A stretch of DNA of 64,000 bases from contig JAWKRP010000012.1 in assembly GCA_041389565.1 (NCBI GenBank), forward strand, positions 62,001 through 126,000, in the 5' to 3' direction. The notes under the pieces are model-generated. The model saw only the letters and a program-made list of their open reading frames with translations, did not search any database and was not told the DNA's origin. Positions 16,649 to 25,200 of the stretch are shown here, piece by piece (position 1 is the first letter of the stretch; every line of letters begins with the position of its first letter). This DNA is from JACKEQ01 sp041389565 (lineage in GTDB: Bacteria; Myxococcota_A; UBA796; GCA-2862545). The position numbers and the translations under genes were made by a program.

Positions 16649-17884
16649 TCAGCTCCCGAACAGTGCGTCGACCTCGTCGATGGGGACTCGGACTGCGGAC
16701 CCTCCCGCCGTGTCGCGCACGGCCCGGAAGCCGTCCGCGTCGGGAGGACCCACCTCGATCACGTGGCGGGTGTCGCCGACGAGCTCGACGGTGAGCTCCG
16801 GACCGGTCCACACGGGCGGCGCGGCCTTGTACGTGAGCTGAGCCGCGTGCAGCACGGCCAGCACGGCCTCGGCGTCGGGTGCGCCCGCCCAGGAGTCGCC
16901 CTCGGGAACCAGCGTCGCGTCGCGCGCGCCCGAGAGCACGATCCGCGTGACGCTGTCGTCGAACGGGAACGCATCCGCGACCCCCACGTCGGTCGGGCCT
17001 CGCTCGAGCATCCGCAGGAGCTGCGGGTCCATCGTGCCGTTGAGGCCGTCCTTGAAGAAGATCAACGGCCCGTACGGCGTGTCGCGCCCCACGAACATCC
17101 GCTGCACACCGGCGTCCGTCTCGACCTCCACGACGTACCGAGGGCTCTCGGGCTCCGCGGCCTCGAGGTCGAGGAACAGGTCGACCTGGAGGTTCAGGAA
17201 GTCGACCACCCAGTTGTCCAGCTCGTCGAGGTCGGCCCGCGAGTACCCCGTCAGGAACCAGCCCGCGTCGCTCTTGGTGGCCTCGAGGGTTCCGAGGTCG
17301 CTCGCGACGGAGATGCGCGTGACATCGCCCGGTGCGTACCGGAACACGCGGTGATCGCGGTATTCGTTCGGGCGCTTCAGCATCTCCTCGGCAGGCCTCC
17401 CCGAGACGGCCGCCAGCGTGCCGTCCGCGGCGCGCGCGTAGGTGTGCGCGCCGTCGGGGGTCACGTTCCCCACGGCGAGCACGCGCGTGGTGCCATCCTC
17501 GAGCCCCACGGTGACCGTCGCAGCCGGTGGCTCGAGCCCGAAGCTCGCGGCCTCTCCGGTGACCGGGATCCCCTTCGTCGACTCGCGCACGGCGTCGAGG
17601 AGGTCGATGACGGCGCCCGGATCGGCGTCGGCCTGGTAGGGCGCGTCGACGTGCCAGATGCCCTCGCGCTTGGCGAGCTCGAGGGTTCCCTGCTGCTCTC
17701 CGAGCGCCTGCTCGAGGCGGATGGACGTGGCCTTCGTGATGTCGAGGGGCTCGACGACCAGCGCGGTGGCGTCGGGATCGAACACGTCGCTCGCGGACGG
17801 GGGCTCCCCGAACCACAGCACCGCGGTGAGCGCGAGCAGCACCGCGGCGAGGACCGCCAGCAGCCGGACCTGGCTCGACTCCAT
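16649..17884 (-). CDS. DUF4340 domain protein, membrane-anchored
   Basis: A 411-residue protein with an N-terminal membrane anchor (VRLLAVLAAVLLALTAVLWF) and a large extracytoplasmic part. The DUF4340 pattern is clear: GIWHVDAPYQADADPGAVIDLLDAV at about 75-100, ATVTVGLEDGT and YRDHRVFRYAPGDVTRI. In many genomes DUF4340 proteins sit with GldG/ABC-transporter gliding or export genes; here the partner is grpE, one base upstream. Function unknown. Confidence 0.85.
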   Translation of the reverse strand: MESSQVRLLAVLAAVLLALTAVLWFGEPPSASDVFDPDATALVVEPLDITKATSIRLEQALGEQQGTLELAKREGIWHVDAPYQADADPGAVIDLLDAVRESTKGIPVTGEAASFGLEPPAATVTVGLEDGTTRVLAVGNVTPDGAHTYARAADGTLAAVSGRPAEEMLKRPNEYRDHRVFRYAPGDVTRISVASDLGTLEATKSDAGWFLTGYSRADLDELDNWVVDFLNLQVDLFLDLEAAEPESPRYVVEVETDAGVQRMFVGRDTPYGPLIFFKDGLNGTMDPQLLRMLERGPTDVGVADAFPFDDSVTRIVLSGARDATLVPEGDSWAGAPDAEAVLAVLHAAQLTYKAAPPVWTGPELTVELVGDTRHVIEVGPPDADGFRAVRDTAGGSAVRVPIDEVDALFGS

Positions 17885-17885
17885 C

Positions 17886-18566
17886 TCAGGCCTCGGCGGC
17901 CGGCGCCTCGTGCTTGCCGATCACGACCTGTGCGGCGACCAGCACCTTGCCCTTCACGGCGTACCCGCCCTGGTGCACGACCAGCACGCGCCCGTCCTTC
18001 GAGGGGTCGTCGACCGGCATCACGGCGAGCGCCTCGTGGTAGTTCGGGTCGAACACCGCGCCTTCGCCCGGCACTTCTTCGAGGCCCAGCTTGGTGAGGG
18101 CATCCATGAACTGCTTGTGCACCATGGTGAGCCCGCTCACGAGCGCGCCGATGTCTTCGCCCGGCGTGGTGATGGAGCGCTTGAGGTTCTGCACGGGATC
18201 GAGGAACGCGCTGACGGCGTCGAACGCGTTGCGCTCGGCCTTCACCTTGCTCTGCGCCTCCATCCGGTCGCGGAAGGCCGCCATCTCGTTCTGGAGGTCG
18301 GTGTAGGCCTTGCTGACGGTGCGCAGGCGGGCCTGGTTCGCGGCGAGCTGCTCGCGGACGCGGTCGAGCTCGGTGACCTCGACGGCTTCGACCACCTCGG
18401 GCTCGGCGGCGGGCTCGACGAGGTGGGGCTCCTCGTAGATCACCTCGGGGCTCTCCGCGCCGGCGGCGTCGGAGGATTCAGGCGCCTTGGCTCCGGAACC
18501 CCCATCGCTGGCGGGGGTCTCGGGGGTCTCGGTCGCGTCGTCTCGCCGCTCTTCGGGCTCGCCCAT
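17886..18566 (-). CDS. grpE: GrpE nucleotide exchange factor
   Basis: A 226-residue GrpE, longer than usual because of an acidic, disordered ~65-residue N-terminus. The long coiled coil (LDRVREQLAANQARLRTVSK…) leads into FLDPVQNLKRSI, VHKQFMDALTKLGLEEV and FDPNYHEALAVMP, then the beta-domain (GYAVKGKVLVAAQVVIGK). It releases ADP from DnaK. dnaK and dnaJ are not in the window. It lies 42 bases after the TPR gene and one base before the DUF4340 gene. Confidence 0.93.
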   Translation of the reverse strand: MGEPEERRDDATETPETPASDGGSGAKAPESSDAAGAESPEVIYEEPHLVEPAAEPEVVEAVEVTELDRVREQLAANQARLRTVSKAYTDLQNEMAAFRDRMEAQSKVKAERNAFDAVSAFLDPVQNLKRSITTPGEDIGALVSGLTMVHKQFMDALTKLGLEEVPGEGAVFDPNYHEALAVMPVDDPSKDGRVLVVHQGGYAVKGKVLVAAQVVIGKHEAPAAEA

Positions 18567-18608
18567 GGAGTCCTCCAGGGCCGATGGGTAACCCCCGCGA
18601 AGGCTCGG

Positions 18609-20039
18609 TCAACTGACGAGCTGGCTGCTGGACCTCGAGCGTGCGAGACGGCGCAGGCCTCGGCGGACCTCTTCGACGCGCTGGCGGGCGAGCAGACCGT
18701 CGACCTGGCGCTGGAATGCGAACCATCCGAGGGCCAGCGCGACGACCCCCGCCGTGGCCGGGAACACGCCCAGCCAGGTGAGCGGGATGGCCGCGAGACC
18801 GAGCACGGCGAGCATCGCGCCGAGCACGAGGATCGTGCGGCGCCATCGCAGCCAGGCCTCCAGACGGTCGAGGGCGGCGTTCGCACGGCGGTCGTCGGAG
18901 TCGCGCGAACCGCTCGCATCGAGCGCGGAATCAGCCGGACGGGGCGGCACGCCGGCCGCATCGCGCGGCGCTCCCCAGCTGTCGGAGCGCCCCCGCACGG
19001 CGGCCAGGGCCTCGCTGTACGCACGACGACGCAGGAGCGCGACCACGAGCGAGGTGCGCGCGGACACGAGCCCGGGTGCGAGCTCGAGCGCGCGACGGAG
19101 CGAGGCTTCGCCCTCGGTGATGCGACCCTGACGGAGCCGTGCGGCCCCCAGGTAGTAGTGGAGCGTGCCGTCTTCGGGGAAGTACCGACTGCCGACCAGC
19201 GCGAGCTCCTCGGCGCTCGCGTGCTCCCCGAGGTACACCGACAGCATCGAGCCCGCGATGTAGGCGCTGCGGTGCCAGGGCTGCTCCGCGACCATCACGC
19301 GGCACCGCTTCAGCGCCACGTCGTGGTCGCCGCGCCGGATGAGCTCGAGCACCTCGTCCCACGGGGTGGGCGTGAGATCGACCGACGCCGGGATCTCGTC
19401 CTTCGTCGCGATGATGCCGCTGTACTCGCCCCCACGGCCCGTGAGCACGAGCCCGCAGTCGACCGTGTGGTGGAACGCCAGCAAGCGCTCGCCATCACCA
19501 TCACACCGACCCATGCGCTCGAGCGCCTTGAGGCTCGAGAAGAAGCCCTCGCGCACGTGATCGGCCTCGGTGCCGGCGAAGCGGTGCACGTACAGCAGCA
19601 TGCCCGACGCCGCGCCCTCGGGCGTGATGTACCAGGTGCTGACGCCGTTCGACTCCTCGGCCAGCTGCTCGAACCGGATCTCGGGACGCCCATCGCAGTG
19701 CAGCACCCTGCAGATGAAGGCCGCCAGCTCTCCGGCGAGCTCGCCGAACACCTCTTCGGCATCGGGCTGGCCCTCGGGCGTGCCCCAGCCGAACCGGTGG
19801 AAGTAGCTGCGGCGGAGCTGGTCGATCCGCGACCGGCAGTGGCCCACCTCGGCGCGGATGAGCTCCATGTCGCGGTACCGGATGGGCGCGAACGTGATGC
19901 GACGCTGGTACAGCCGGATGGAGTCTTCGAACGTGTACCGCCGGACGACGCCGTCGCGACCCACGATCTCGACCGGGAACTCCACCAACTCGGAATAGTC
20001 CTTCCGGTTGTAGCGCTGGAGTTTCCAGTTCTTGTCCAT
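18609..20039 (-). CDS. TPR protein with C-terminal membrane hairpin
   Basis: A 476-residue protein. The first ~230 residues are an unfamiliar alpha/beta domain starting MDKNWKLQRYNRKDYSEL. TPR-like repeats follow at about 235-345 (ALKRCRVMVAEQPWHRSAYI; TLHYYLGAARLRQGRITEGE; LVSARTSLVVALLRRRAYSE). Then comes a low-complexity linker, two adjacent membrane helices at about 395-440 and a basic tail. It looks like a cytoplasmic scaffold tethered to the inner membrane. It is the first gene of a unit with grpE and the DUF4340 gene and is divergent from the sigma factor. No known family assigned. Confidence 0.75.
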   Translation of the reverse strand: MDKNWKLQRYNRKDYSELVEFPVEIVGRDGVVRRYTFEDSIRLYQRRITFAPIRYRDMELIRAEVGHCRSRIDQLRRSYFHRFGWGTPEGQPDAEEVFGELAGELAAFICRVLHCDGRPEIRFEQLAEESNGVSTWYITPEGAASGMLLYVHRFAGTEADHVREGFFSSLKALERMGRCDGDGERLLAFHHTVDCGLVLTGRGGEYSGIIATKDEIPASVDLTPTPWDEVLELIRRGDHDVALKRCRVMVAEQPWHRSAYIAGSMLSVYLGEHASAEELALVGSRYFPEDGTLHYYLGAARLRQGRITEGEASLRRALELAPGLVSARTSLVVALLRRRAYSEALAAVRGRSDSWGAPRDAAGVPPRPADSALDASGSRDSDDRRANAALDRLEAWLRWRRTILVLGAMLAVLGLAAIPLTWLGVFPATAGVVALALGWFAFQRQVDGLLARQRVEEVRRGLRRLARSRSSSQLVS

Positions 20040-20134
20040 CCGCCGCGTCGCCCTCCCCAGGTGAGGTTATCAGATCCTCTCGGCAGTTGAAATAGCCACG
20101 CGGGCCGCGCCGTACGACGTTCGGAACCCCTCCC

Positions 20135-20150
20135 GGAGGATCCCCTGCTG
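20135..20150 (+). promoter_or_regulatory. Ribosome-binding site implying a CTG start for the sigma factor
   Basis: GGAGGA at 20135-20140 is followed by CTG at 20145 and CTG at 20148, in frame with the sigma factor. The frame between the upstream stop (20088-20090) and ATG 20280 contains no ATG, GTG or TTG. Confidence 0.6.
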
Positions 20151-20711
20151 GCCCTTCGACTCCACCATGGTGAAGACCTGGAACCCGCGCAGATCGCAGC
20201 GGCGTGCGACGGCGACGAGGCTGCTCGCGCGTGGCTGGTCGACCGCTGGACGGCCCCGACGTACCGGTTCTGTCGTCGCATGCTCAAGAACGACGAGGAT
20301 GCTCGCGATGCTGCGCAGGAGACCCTCGTGAAGGTGCTCCGAAACCTCTCCCAGTACGACCCTCACCGGAAGTTCTCGACCTGGGTGTTCGGAATCGCGC
20401 GCAACACGTGCATCGACGAGCATCGGCGCCGCAAGCGACGCGTGTACGACGAGCCGGGAGACCTCCCCGACAGCTCGCCCACCCCGCTGCAGCTGGCGTG
20501 GAACAACGAGCGGGCCGAGCGGCTGTCCGCGGCGCTCGACGAGCTGCCGCCGATGTACCGGGAGGTGCTGGTGCTCTACCACTTCGAGCACCTGAAGTAC
20601 TGCGAGATCTCCGAAGCCCTCGATCTCCCGATGGGCACGGTCATGAACCGGATCTTCCGCGCCCGGCAGAAGCTCCGCTCCATCTACGAGGATGCAGGAG
20701 GCGAGCGATGA
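20148..20711 (+). CDS. ECF-family RNA polymerase sigma factor
   Basis: About 187 residues from the proposed CTG start. Region 2 needs the sequence upstream of the first ATG (20280): AARAWLVDRWTAPTYRFCRR precedes MLKNDEDARDAAQETLVKVL and FSTWVFGIARNTCIDEHRRR. Region 4 has LPPMYREVLVLYHFEHLKYCEI and LPMGTVMNRIFRARQKLR. A start at 20280 would remove helix 1 of region 2, so I place the start at CTG 20148, seven bases after GGAGGA; CTG 20145 or ATC 20193 are alternatives. The stop overlaps the anti-sigma start as ATGA. With the zinc-finger anti-sigma and a bactofilin-like protein it forms a three-gene operon, probably an envelope-response regulator. Confidence 0.88.
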   Translation: MALRLHHGEDLEPAQIAAACDGDEAARAWLVDRWTAPTYRFCRRMLKNDEDARDAAQETLVKVLRNLSQYDPHRKFSTWVFGIARNTCIDEHRRRKRRVYDEPGDLPDSSPTPLQLAWNNERAERLSAALDELPPMYREVLVLYHFEHLKYCEISEALDLPMGTVMNRIFRARQKLRSIYEDAGGER

Positions 20712-21217
20712 GCGAACACGTTCCCGACGACCTGCTGTCGGCATTCGTCGAAGGGGAGATGGGCGAGCAGCTCGCGATCCACATCGCCGAGCACCTCGAC
20801 GCCTGCCCGATGTGCGCCACCCGCGCGGTGGCGCTCGAGCCCCTGGGCCCCGCGTTCGCGGCCCTCCCCGACCCCGAGGTCCCCGAAGGGCTCGCCGCTG
20901 CGGTGCTCGCCGCGGCCGCCGAAGAGGAGCGCCCGGCCGACCTCGAGATCGGCATCGGCATCGGGCTGCTGGTGGCGGCCATGGTCGGCTTCCTGGTGCT
21001 GGGCGAGCCGCTGGCGCTCGCCTCGCACGCCCTCATCTGGGTGGGTGCGCTGAGCTCGGCCGGTCGGGCCGTGCTGCTCGGGCTCCCCTCGCCCATGGTC
21101 ATGCTGCCGGTCACGCTCGTCGTGGGAGCCGCGAGCGCGCTGGTGTTCGCGCGGGTCGCGTGGCCCGATGCGCTGCCCGACGGTCGTATGCACCTCGCGG
21201 GCCGGAGGCTCCGATGA
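20708..21217 (+). CDS. Zinc-finger anti-sigma factor with membrane helices
   Basis: A 169-residue protein. The N-terminal anti-sigma domain has DLLSAFVEGEMG and the zinc motif HIAEHLDACPMC (HxxxCxxC). The C-terminal half has about three hydrophobic segments (GIGLLVAAMVGFLVL, LIWVGALSSAG, VMLPVTLVVGAASALVF). It should hold the ECF sigma factor at the inner membrane until a signal releases it. Its ATG overlaps the sigma stop (ATGA) and its stop overlaps the next gene's ATG the same way, a typical sigma/anti-sigma pair. Confidence 0.9.
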   Translation: MSEHVPDDLLSAFVEGEMGEQLAIHIAEHLDACPMCATRAVALEPLGPAFAALPDPEVPEGLAAAVLAAAAEEERPADLEIGIGIGLLVAAMVGFLVLGEPLALASHALIWVGALSSAGRAVLLGLPSPMVMLPVTLVVGAASALVFARVAWPDALPDGRMHLAGRRLR

Positions 21218-22206
21218 GCGCGCTCATGGGCATGGGGCTCCTGCTCACGGGGCCGAGCTGGGCGGAACCCGCTCCGCCGGCCGTCGAGCCGGCGAACGAG
21301 ACGATCCAGGTCGAGGATCTGCGCGAGCTCCAGCGCGAGATGCGGGCGTTCCAGCAGACGCTCGAGTCGCAGCGGCTCGAGAACGCCCGGCTGCGCGAAG
21401 AGCTCGAGCGCACGCGGCTCCCCGCACAGTCGCGGGCCGAGAGCGAACGCGAGCGCGTGGGGTTCGGTCAGCGGATCCGCGTCGCGCACGACGAAGAGGT
21501 GCAGGACGTCGTGGCGTTCGGGAACGACGTGGTGATCGACGGCACGGTGCGCGGAGACGCCACCGCGTTCGGCGGCAGCGTGCTGATCACGTCGCGCGGC
21601 GTGGTGTACGGCGATGCCATCGCGTTCGGAGGCGAGGTCACGATCGAGGACGGCGGGGAGGTGCGCGGCGACCGCGTGGCCCTCGAAGACCCTACGGGCA
21701 CGACCTCCGTGCGCACCGCGCCTCCCGAGAGCAACTTCCGGGCGCTCCTGTCGTCGCTGTACCACCGGCTCGTGCTGCTCCTGTCGTTCGCGGGAGCGGG
21801 GGTGCTCGTGATCGGGCTGTTCCCGCAGCGGGTCGATCGGATCGCACAGGGTCTCGGGGATCGTCCGCTCTGGTCGGCCGTGCTCGGCACGTCGGCCACG
21901 GTGATGCTCTCGGTGTTCGGCACGCTGTTCATGCTGCTCACCCTCGGCATCGGCACACCGCTGTCGGCCCTGCTGTTCGCATGGCTCGGCGCGGCCTGGC
22001 TGTTCGGGTTCGTGGGGCTGTGCCAGGCCATCGGCGACCGCTTGCCATTCGCCGACAAGCCGCATGGTCGCTGGCTCACGTTCCTCGTCGGCACGATCCT
22101 GCTGTCGTGCCTCGGAAGCCTGCCGTGGGTCGGCTGGCTCGTGGTCTTCGCCGCCTCCATGCTCGGCGTCGGCGGCGCCATCACATCGCGCTTCGGCAGC
22201 CGCTGA
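21214..22206 (+). CDS. Bactofilin-like beta-helix protein with membrane domain
   Basis: A 330-residue protein: signal sequence (GMGLLLTGPSWAEPAPP), a predicted coiled coil at about 30-75 (EDLRELQREMRAFQQTLESQ), then short beta-helix repeats at about 95-155 (VVAFGNDVVIDGTVRGDATA; FGGSVLITSRGVVYGDAIAF; FGGEVTIEDGGEVRGD) like the polymer-forming cytoskeletal/bactofilin fold. The C-terminal ~150 residues hold about four membrane helices. Because of the signal sequence the beta-helix should face the periplasm, unlike classic cytoplasmic bactofilins. It is the third gene of the ECF operon, so it is a likely target or sensor partner. Confidence 0.8.
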   Translation: MSALMGMGLLLTGPSWAEPAPPAVEPANETIQVEDLRELQREMRAFQQTLESQRLENARLREELERTRLPAQSRAESERERVGFGQRIRVAHDEEVQDVVAFGNDVVIDGTVRGDATAFGGSVLITSRGVVYGDAIAFGGEVTIEDGGEVRGDRVALEDPTGTTSVRTAPPESNFRALLSSLYHRLVLLLSFAGAGVLVIGLFPQRVDRIAQGLGDRPLWSAVLGTSATVMLSVFGTLFMLLTLGIGTPLSALLFAWLGAAWLFGFVGLCQAIGDRLPFADKPHGRWLTFLVGTILLSCLGSLPWVGWLVVFAASMLGVGGAITSRFGSR

Positions 22207-22254
22207 CTCACGCACCGTCCCTGCGGGCCCTCGGGACTCACGCACCGTCCCTGC
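22207..22254. repeat. Convergent-junction repeat, copy B
   Basis: Same 30-bp unit as at 16598, beginning directly after the TGA of the bactofilin-like gene and repeated once more (period 30 bp; CTCACG units at 22207 and 22237). It differs from copy A by a single base per unit in the CACGsACC part. The convergent TPR gene ends 22 bases further on. Confidence 0.85.
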
Positions 22255-22275
22255 AGGACCGGGGCGGGACGCGCC

Positions 22276-25200
22276 CTACTTCGGTAGGGCGTCCTTGATG
22301 AACTGGCGCAGCGCTTCGAGGTCGCCGAGCGCGCCCGCGGCCAGCGCGGCCCCCTGCTTCGACGCGCGGACCTGCGCGAGCAGCGCCTGCGCTTCGTCGA
22401 GCTTTCCGGCGCTGTGCCGACCCATGGCCTGGCAGAGCAGCAGCAACGGACGCACGCGGTCGGTGTCCTCGGACTCCACCCGAGCAGCCTTCTCCGCGAT
22501 CTGGGCGGCCTCGCGGTAGTTGTCCTTCCGCATCTCGAGCTCGGCGAGGCGGAGCATCGCGACCGGCTGATCGGCCTTGAAGTCGAGGCTGCGCTGGTAG
22601 TGCTGACCCGCCTTGTCGGGACGGCTCATGTGGTCGTCGAGGATGCGACCCTTCGTCATGTACGCGTCGATCACGTCTTCGGCGACGGTCGCGTGGTAGA
22701 TGATGTTGTTGTAGATATTGAGCAGGTTGCTCCAGTCTTCCCGGTCTTCGAGCAGCAGGGCCATGCCCTTCAGCGCGTCGACGTGGTTCGGGTAGATCTC
22801 GAGTGCCTTGTTGAAGCGCTTCTGCGCCTTGTCGGCATTGCCGAGCGCCCGCTCCACGAGCCCCAGCTGCGTGTACGTACCGGCCACCTTGTGGCGTTCC
22901 CCCTGCCCGCCCGAGAGCTGGAGCAGCTGGCGATACACCCGCTCGGCCTTCTTCCACTCCTGCGCTTCGCAGTACAGCGGGCCCACCGCCTCGAGCGAAG
23001 CGAGGTGCGTCGGGTTCAGCTCGAGCGCCCGTGCGTAGCGCTTCATCGCAGGCATGCTGTCGCCCGCGAGCCGCAGCATCTCGGCGAAGTAGAAGTAGAA
23101 CTGCGCGAGCTCCATGCGTGTGTCGAAGTCTTCGAGGTCCTGCCCGTTCTCCACCACCGGCTCGAGCCGCTCGCAGACCGGCAGGGCCTCGTCGAACCGA
23201 CCGGCCTCGAACAGGTGGCTCGCCATGAAGCGCAGCGCGGCCTCGTGCGTGGGCGCGATCTTGAGGATGCGCTGGAAGTACCTCGACGCCGCTTCGCGAT
23301 CGTGGTGCGTGTCGAGCTGGAGGCGCGCGGCACGCTCCAGTGCGGACACGCGGTCCTGATCCGTCTCGGCCACGCGGCCCTGCACGTCGAGCGCGCGCTC
23401 CACGCCCTTCCAGTCGGGCCGCTTCGCATACAGCTTCTCGAGCCTGCGCGCGGCTTCGAGATCCGGCGGCTCCTCGGAGATCGCCTGCTCGAAGTACCGG
23501 ATGGCGTCGTCGCGCTTGAGCTGCTCGATGCACACCACACCGATCCTGCGGAGCAGCGAGGTGCGATCGGCCCCTCGTGCCAGCGCGGACAGCACGTTGC
23601 CCGTCTCGATGAACACGCCCCACTCGCCTTCCGTCTCCGCGAGGGCCAGGAGCTGCTGCAGGGCTTCGCTGTCCTGCGGGGCGATCTCGAGCACGGCACG
23701 CCACGCGTCGATCGCGACCCGACCCTGGCCGAGCTTCTCCTCAGTGACCCTGGCGATCTCCCGACGCACGGTGAGCTCGCGCTCCCCTTCGACGAGATCG
23801 GCCTCGCGCTGCAGGACCTGGATCAGCGAAGACCAGTCCTGATCCTCGGTGGCCAGCTGCTTCAGACCTTCGAGGGCCTCGGGATCGTTCGGGGTGTAGT
23901 CGAGGGCGTCGAGGTACGCCTGGCGAGCATCGGCACGCGAACCGACCGCGATGTGCGCCTCGGCGATGCGACGCTTGTAGCGCGCGGACTCGGCGGGCTC
24001 GCTCGCTCCGGTGGCCAGCAGGCCCAACAGCTCGATCGCGCGGCCCGTCTCGCCCCGTGCGCCTGCGATCCGCGCGAGCGCCTCGGTGATCCCGCGATCG
24101 CCGGGCTCGGCCTCGTGGATCTTCTGGTAGTGCTCCCACGCGGAATCCGTGTGGGCGAGCTTCTCGGCCAGCACCCAACGCCGCTTCGACTCCACGAGCC
24201 GCTTCTGGGTCTCGTCTTCCGTGACGTTCGCGCGCCGCACGAGGGTGGCGTAGGCGGACTCCCAGTCGTCGGTCTGCTGCTGGGCCTGCTCGAGGTGCAG
24301 CAGCGCCGGCAGGCTCGTTCCGTCGGCGGCTTCGCGCTCCAGCACGGCGATGCAGCCCTGCACATCGCCCGCCAGCGACAGCGCCGCCGCGACCATGTGC
24401 GGATCGAGCGATCGCGTGGACTCCGCCAGCGCCCGGATGCCAGCAGCGTCGCGGTCGGCCACCAGGCATCGGAACAGGCCGGTTGCAGCGGCCGCGGAGT
24501 CGGGACAGCTCTGCAGCGCGAGCCCGAACATGTCGCGGGCCTCCGAGCGCCGGTCGAGATCCTCGAGCAGCCCCGCCGCCCAGATCGCGTTCGCCGTGCG
24601 CATCGCGTTCGAGGATCCCGTGCGGGCCAGCCGTTCCTGGCCGATCGCCATCAGCTCGCGATCGTCGGCAGCCAGACCGATCCGCGTGGCGACCAGTGCC
24701 GTCGCGAGATCGTCGGGCTGCACCTCGAGCTGCTGGGCGATCACGGATCGCGAAGCATCGCGATCCCGGCGACGGCGCGAGAGCAACGCCGCGCGCTCGA
24801 GCTCGGCCCAGCCCTCCCCCATCGCGGACAGGAGCGCAGCCGTGGCGTCGAGCGCGTTCGCCTTGCGGGCCAGACGGGCCGCAGGATGCAGCGGACGATC
24901 GTCGACCTGCATGGTGGCGAGATCCGCCAGCACGGCAGCCGCGTCTTCCGTGCGATCGCGACGGACCAGGATCTCCGCGAGCCGCACCGCGCTGCGCGCG
25001 CTCACGGTGGTCGGCGGACCGACGAGCGCGCTCCGGCAGAGATCCGTGAGCGCATCGAAGTCGTCGCTGGCGATCACGACGGTCTCCCAGGCGCTGCGGG
25101 CTCCGACGTGCTGCGGATTGGCCTGCAGCAGCATCCGGAGGTCGCCCCGGGCATCGTTCGTCGACAGCCCGGCCATCACGGCGCTCGCGAACCACGACCA

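Noticed and set aside
20160..20280. Frameshift as explanation of the missing sigma start
   Set aside because: The ATG at 20167 is out of frame and its frame encodes nothing sigma-like, while the in-frame upstream sequence is good region 2. The CTG start fits without an error, though raw reads should settle it.
16598..22254. 30-bp repeats as insertion-sequence ends
   Set aside because: No transposase or target duplication lies between or beside the copies.
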